Origin: a bacterium
Lineage (GTDB): Bacteria > CG2-30-53-67 > CG2-30-70-394
Direction of reading: 5' to 3'
NCBI GenBank assembly: GCA_024278555.1
Contig: JAJRSX010000018.1
Location: forward strand, 1 to 6,859
DNA: 6,859 nt
The notes under the pieces were generated by a model that saw nothing but the letters and a program-made list of their open reading frames with translations, searched no databases and had not been told where the DNA came from. Positions 1 through 6,100 of this stretch are shown here, piece by piece; positions within the stretch are counted from its first letter, which is position 1, and every line of letters starts with the position of its first letter. A program made the translations under genes and the position numbers.

Positions 1-121
1 CGGCCACTGTGGGGGCCGGTCCCGCCGCCGCCAGGGGGGAGGCCAGACCCACCCCTGCGACCATCGCCGCCAGGGGGGCGAGCCACCTGCGCCGTCGTAT
101 TTGCGTCGCGCTCCATCTCAT
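1..121 (-). CDS. Exported protein, N-terminal fragment with signal peptide (C-terminus beyond window)
   Basis: Forty codons are visible, from ATG (121-119) to the left edge. The start overlaps the giant gene's stop as ATGA, in the -1 frame. GGAG lies 8 nt upstream, which supports this start. The peptide is a textbook bacterial signal sequence. It has a basic n-region with four consecutive arginines at residues 9-12, then a hydrophobic stretch from W13 to about L30 rich in Ala, Leu, Val and Gly. A likely signal peptidase I site follows A33 (Ala-Ala-Ala before Gly-Pro). The RRRWL stretch loosely resembles a twin-arginine motif, so Tat export is possible, though Sec is the simpler reading. No lipobox cysteine is visible. 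The mature domain lies outside the window, so the function cannot be told. The overlap implies co-expression with the giant protein. Confidence 0.82.
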   Translation of the reverse strand, partial: MRWSATQIRRRRWLAPLAAMVAGVGLASPLAAAGPAPTVA

Positions 122-3100
122 GGCTTCGGCTCCGTCATGACGTTCGCCGGCGTTGCCCCCACCGGCCGGAACTGGTCGTCTTGGCCGGCGCACATCTCGG
201 CGGCGCAGGCGTCGTAGGGGCTCGGCGACCAGCCGCCCCAGGCGCCGGATGCGGTGGTGAGGCCGAGCCCCTGGAACTCCCCCCCCTGGAACGCCATCCC
301 GGCCACCGTGTCGCCCACCCTTGGGAAGTCGCCGAGGCCGAAGTAGAGCCCCTTCGAGCTGAGGGTGATCCAGGCGCCGATGGGCTCCCCGGCCGGGGCG
401 AGATCGAGGACCCCCTTCACCAGGTAGCACGCCCCATCCGCGGGCGCGCACTCCAGGGTGACCATCGTGGAGTCGGGGATCTGGAAGCGGAACTTCATCC
501 CCGCCTCGGCGTCGTCGCCGGCGGCGTTCACGTCGGCGAAGTACTGGGCGTCGATCCGGCCGCCGAGCTGGCCGGTGTCGAAGCCGAGGAAGTATCCGGA
601 GACCCACGGCCTCGCGCAGGCGCCGAGCTGCAGCCCGCCGCCGCCTGCCGGGTCGATCGTCCCGGCCCCCGACTGGCCGAGGTCGAGGCCGAAGGTGAGG
701 CCGGCCACCGGGTTGAAGGGGACCATCAGGGTGGTGGAGGCCTCCACCTTCAATCCGAGGCCGGCGGCGTTCCCCTCCTTGAAGAAGTAGCCGCCGCCGC
801 CGGCCGCGAGGTTCCCCCCCAGGAGGTTGAGGGGGGGCGGCACCACCGGCGCCACCATCTCGCCGCACATCCCGACGTCGAGCCGCCGTGCCAGGGCCTC
901 CGGGGCGAGGGGCTCGCCGCCGGGCCCGGCGGGTAGCGACATGTAGCCCGAGAGGGAGAGGCGCCCGAGGTCGAGCGCCCCGATCCGGGCGTCGGCGTGG
1001 GCCCAGAGGCGGGCGTAGGTGCCCGAGCTCTCGGAGACCCCGAGCCAGCCGTAGAGCTCGGTGTTGGCTCCACCCAACAGGGACTCGGCCAACTGGTTGG
1101 CCGGAATGCTCACCCCGATCGACTCGGTGAGGGCGTCGAGGTCGGGGTAGTTGCCGCCCGCCTGGATCTTCAGGAGCCAGCCGTCGGGGCTCGGCTCGTA
1201 GGTGAGCTGGGTGGCGGTCTTCACCAGGGCCGGGATGGTGAATCGGCCCACCAGCTCCAGGCGCACCCGCTCGTCCACGGGCACCGCCCCACCGGCCGCC
1301 AGGGGCCACCGCCGCCAGACGCCGCCGCCGATGCCGGTGAAGGTCCCGCCGCCGATGGTGTCGGTGAAGACCGATTCGGCCAGCACCTGCTCGGCGCCGA
1401 TCTGGGTCTGGTTGGCCGTGGGGAGCCGGTCCACGAAGCCCACCGCCATGCGCGCCAGGTCGATCACCCCGACCACCGCCTTGGTGGCGTCCTCGGCCAC
1501 GGCGGCGCGCGCGCTCGGGTCGGTGACCACCCGGTTCAGGTTGTTCACCCGGGCGACGGTGTCCTCCCAGAGGCCGTCGTCGGCCAAGTTGGCGAGGACC
1601 GGCACGCCGTTGGCGTCGGCCCCTTCGAGGACCGGCAGGGTCCGGAGATAGCCCCAGGTGGGGTCATCCTTGTGCCAGCTATCCTCCTGATCGGGCAGGA
1701 TCGTCCGCCGCAGATCCCCCAGAGTGCCGAGGATCAGGTTGCGCGCCCCCTTGCCCTGCTCCGCCTTGCACACGTCGGGGGCGAGGAGGAGCGGCTTGCT
1801 GTTGCTGTCGGCGGGGGGCTCGCAGCCCCCGGCGAGGAGGGTCATCGACCTCTTCAGGGCCGGGTCCTCCGCGAGGATCTCCACCACCTTCGTGGCCATG
1901 GGCGGCACCTCGAAGGCGAAGAGGACCGGGTCCTGGATCTGCCCCGCGAGCAGCCCGTAGAGGCCGTGGTAGTCGAGGGCGAACTCGGGGGTGAGCTCGT
2001 CGCCCCACCAGAGGACCTTGAGGACCCGCGAGAAGGTGTGGGGGGTGTCGGCGGCGCTCAGGGACTCCACCGCCCCCACCCCGGCCACCGCGAGGAGCCC
2101 CACGAACTGGTACGGGTCGCTGACCGAGTCGAGATCCTTGAACTGCCGGACGAGATCTCCCAGAGGGGAGGTGGCGACGCCGCCGAGGGTGTCACCGTCA
2201 CAGGTCATGGGGACCTTCGAGAAGAGGTAGTCCACCCCGCCGGCGGCCACGTCGATCAGGAGCTTCGGCGCCTCGTCGGTACCGAGGAGGTCGAGGTTCC
2301 TGGCGACCGCGTCGATGGCGACGAACGGGACCACCAGGGCTCGGGGCGACAGGGCCGGCTGGTTTGTCTGGACGGGGTGGCGGTTGATCACGCAGGCGAG
2401 CTTCGGCACGCCCGTGCTCGCCATGAGGGCCCCTGTGAGGGCGGGCAGCCCCACCTCCGGCCCCTGGGTCAGGGCCTCCTCCTGCGCCTCCACCAGGTCG
2501 ATCGCCCAGTGGGCGAGGTCTCGTCCGAGGGGCATGGGGGAGTCGCTGCCGGCAAAGAGGGCGTCGGAGGAGGCCTTGAGGAAGGCATAGAGGATCGGGT
2601 CCCCCCGATCCTCCAGGTAGTGGAGGGCCGCCCTCGGCGGCACCCACGCGGCGAGACGGATGGCGGAACGGGCCGGCTCCGGCAGGCCGTCGACCGTGGC
2701 CTGGAAATCGTCCTCCTCGACCAGCTCCATCAACAGGCTCACGGCGTTCCTTCCCAGGGTCTCGTCCGGGCCGCCGGCGTGGGCCACGTCCAGGCCGAGG
2801 AGCATCGTCCGCCCCAGAAGTCCCACCCAGAAGTCGCCCCCGCTTGCGATCGGACCGACCGCGAGGCGGAGCACCTGATCCCACTGGACGTCCCCCCCCA
2901 CGGCCATCTCCCGGTACGCGGCGGAGAGGACCACGTCCACACCTCCCCCCAGGAGGACGGCGACGCCGCCGGCCCAGCCGTTCGCCGGGAGGCTCGTCTG
3001 GTCGAGGGCCTCCCGGACCAGCCGGGCGAGCCCCTGCCCCGGGGAGAAGCCCGGCCGCGGCTTCAGCAGGGTGAAGAGGTCGGCGAGGAGCCGCTCGGGG

Positions 3101-6100
3101 GTGAGTCCGGCGGCGATGTCGGCGGCGTTCCAGGCGGCGGGCTGGACGAAGCCGAGGGGGCGGAGGCCCGCCTCGGTGACCACGTACTGCGCCAGCTCCA
3201 GGGCGTAGGCGTCGCGGAACGGGTCGGCCGCCACCCCGCCCGGGTCGGGCAGGTTTCGGGCCAGCCGCAGGGCGAGCCCCCCCTCCGGCCCGAGGCGCTC
3301 CGCTACCGGGCCGAGGGCCTCGGCCACCGCCCGGTAGCGGGCCGTCGGGTCCTCCTTGGCGAACCGCTCCACCGACTCCACCCGGCCGCTATGGGCCGCC
3401 GCCACAATGGCCGGGGCGTCGCCCAGGGCCATGCGGTCGAGGTCGGCGAGGAGGGTCGCCGGGTCGGCATTCACCGCCCGGGCCAGGAGGCTCCCCAGGT
3501 CCACCTGGGTCGCGGCGTAGCGGGTGAGCACCCCCTGGATCTCCCCCTGGACGGTCGCCAGGGGGTCTGGTGCAGCCACCGGGTAGGGCACCGGCAACGC
3601 CCGCACCGCCCCCACCCGCCGGTCGAGGCGCTGGAGCTCCCGGAAGCCGTCCGGGTCGCCCGGGTCGAGCTCGGTCAGCCGGCGGTGTACCCACTCGGCC
3701 GCCTGGATCCGGTGGGCGGCGTCCTTCTCCACCTGGGTCTGGAGGGTGGCTCCCGAACACAGGATGGCGTTGTCACTCGCCCCGGAGGCGAGGGCCGAAG
3801 CCTGCACCCGCTGCCGATCGCGCTCGATCTGACCGTCGCTGTCCCAGCCGAGGAGCTGCGCCTGGGCCTCCAGGTGGAGGGCCTGCTCCAGGTGACTTCG
3901 GAGACACGTCCCCGATGCCGCGCACCCGGCGTTGGCGGCGGACTGCTCGGCGAGGATCGTCCCGATCAAATTCACGGCGTCGCCCTCGTCGGCCTCCGGG
4001 AGGGTTCCCCCGGCGAAGAGGTCGGCCCCGAGCATCTGGGCCGCCGACAGGACCGCCAACAACCCCTCCATTGCCGGTTCGTCGCGGTCCGCGAGCAGCC
4101 GTGCCCGGGCATCACCGTAGGCGGTCCGGAGCACCTCCGCGAGGGCATCGAGGGAGGGGCCGACGTCGAGGCGGGCGCCCTCCCAGCCGAACTGCTGAGC
4201 CACCACCAGGGCCCGAAGGATCTGCTGCACCGCCGGCTGCCACTGGGTGGGGGCTGCCTGAGCGCCCGCCACCGCCGCGGCCACCCGCTGGTCCACCGCC
4301 GCGCCCACGAGGGGGCGCAGCCCCTCGGCGCCGACCGTCTCCAGGAGGTCGAGCCAGAAACCCACCGCGGCCCATTCGCCGGCGGTGGGCTGGGCCGGCA
4401 GGGCCGCGAGGTCGGCCTCGAGCAGGGGGCGCACCAGCTCCGCCACCACGGGCACATGGGCGGCGGGGAGGCCGGCGGCCAGGTCGGAGCCGGCGCCACC
4501 CCACCCGTGGACCACCGCCAGGTCCGCCTCCGCCGCGCCGCCCGTACGTGCGGCCGACACCAGGCGGTTCAGAGGCTCGACCAGTCGAGCCCGCACCCGC
4601 TCGGCCAGGGCGACCTCCCGGGCGGCCAGGTCCACGGGCCGGTCCGCCGCTGTCGCAGGTGGCAGGTGAGACGCCAGGTCGATCAGTTCGCTCACCGCCC
4701 TCGGGTCGGGCAGGCGTCCGATGGCGGCCGCCCAGTAGTTGCGCCACAGGTCGGCCGCCGCGTCCGCCCCGGCGGCACTCCCCACCCCCGCCAGTCGGCC
4801 CTCAAGGTCGGTGGCCGCCCAGTCGCCGAGGCGGGCATCGAGTGCGGTGGCCGCCTCCGCAAAGGGGTCGGATGGAGGGGGCGAGGCCGCCCCGGCGAGG
4901 GGTAGCGCCGCGAAGATCCGGGCTCGATCGGCGAGGACCACCAGGAGCTTGCGCTGCCCCTCCTCCCGCGGGTCGAGGCGTCCGGCCACCCGCAACAGGA
5001 GGCCCGCGGCCCGTTGCCGCGACGAGGGGTCACGGGTCGCCAACTGCTCCAGGATGTACGGCGTGGCCAGGGTGGCGTTCCAGCCGCCGGCCACCGGCGT
5101 GGTGGCCGCCGCGACCACCTCGTCGAGGGCGCGGAATACCCCCGGCGCCTCGGCGCCGAGAAGCTCTGCCTGGGTCGCGAGCCGCAGTGCCTCCTTGAAG
5201 TTCCCCTGGAGGCAGGTGCCCGCCGCGGCGCACCGGGCGTTGTCGGACGCCAGGGTCTCGATCCGCCCCCCCAGGTGGGCGATGACCGCGGCGAGGTCGG
5301 GCTCGCCCGGGAAGGCGGCGACCGGCAGGATCTCCGCCCCAAGCATCTGCGCCGTGGCGAGGACCGAGAGGAGCTCCTGGGCCGCGTGGTCGAAGTCGCC
5401 GCCGTCCAGCCGCTGGCGGGCCTCCGTGTAGGCGCTCTGGAGGAGGGGCACCACGTCGGCGGCTGGGCTCGTGGCCACGGCCGGCAGGGACCACCCGAGG
5501 AGTTGCAGCGCGGTGTGAATCCGCAGGATCGACCGGACCGCCTGGTCCCACGGGAGAGCGCCGCGGGCAAGGGCCGTGATGCGCTCCTGGAGGGCCGCAC
5601 CGATGGCGGCCCGGCTCCGGTCGGCGCCGAGGAGCTCCACCAGGTCGGGCCAGAAGCCGAGGGCCGCGATGTCGACCTCGGATGGATCCGGCGGCAGAGC
5701 GTCGAGGCGCGGCTGGAGGCGCGGCAGGAGCACGTCGTCGACCGTGAAGGGCGCCCAGCCGGGGAGCACCCCTCCCAGGGCGGCCAGCGCCGCCGTCAGG
5801 CCGCGCGCGGCCACCACCTCCGGGTCGGCATCGGACACGGCCGTGGCCGGCCCGAGGCGATCGAGATAGCCGTTGAGGGTAGCGGTGAGTGCCGCCACCC
5901 AACCATCGCGCAAGGCCGAGCGGCGGCCCGCCACGTCGAGGGCGGGGGCGCCCACGGTCGTCTCGACTCCGGTGCCGAGGTGGTGGAGCCGCGCCACCTC
6001 CTGTACCGCCTCGGGCGTCGGAGAGCCGTCGGTGGCCGGGTCGCCCAGGGCGTCCACCGCTGTCTTCCACGCCCCCTCCCAGATACGCGCCACCTTCGTC

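Noticed and set aside
73-97. A firm twin-arginine (Tat) export call for the downstream protein
   Set aside because: RRRWL only loosely fits the consensus, and the arginine run may simply be a basic n-region. Sec export is equally or more likely.
1-116. An alternative minus-strand start at ATG 116 just after the giant gene's stop (TGAGATG)
   Set aside because: That frame gives a Gly/Pro/Arg-rich peptide without structure. The frame from ATG 121 gives a proper signal peptide and has better ribosome binding site spacing.
181-936. A 251-codon open frame on the plus strand
   Set aside because: It is in antisense register with the C-terminal region of the giant gene and shows only shadow-type composition.
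121-1365. C-terminal region as an outer-membrane autotransporter-type barrel
   Set aside because: The last strand does not end in an aromatic residue, the polar tail contains Pro and Lys, and multiple cysteines are unusual in such barrels. The evidence is not sufficient.
997-4905. A 1302-codon open frame on the plus strand
   Set aside because: It lies exactly antisense and in register to the giant gene. Its product is His/Gly/Arg/Pro/Glu-rich without repeats or domains, and its openness follows from the lack of TTA, CTA and TCA codons in the sense gene. The minus frame has coherent protein repeats, hydrophobic patterning and a sensible downstream junction.
3570-5198. A 542-codon Pro/Arg/Gly-rich open frame on the plus strand
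   Set aside because: The composition is typical of a GC-rich shadow frame, and it overlaps the repeat-bearing minus-strand gene entirely.
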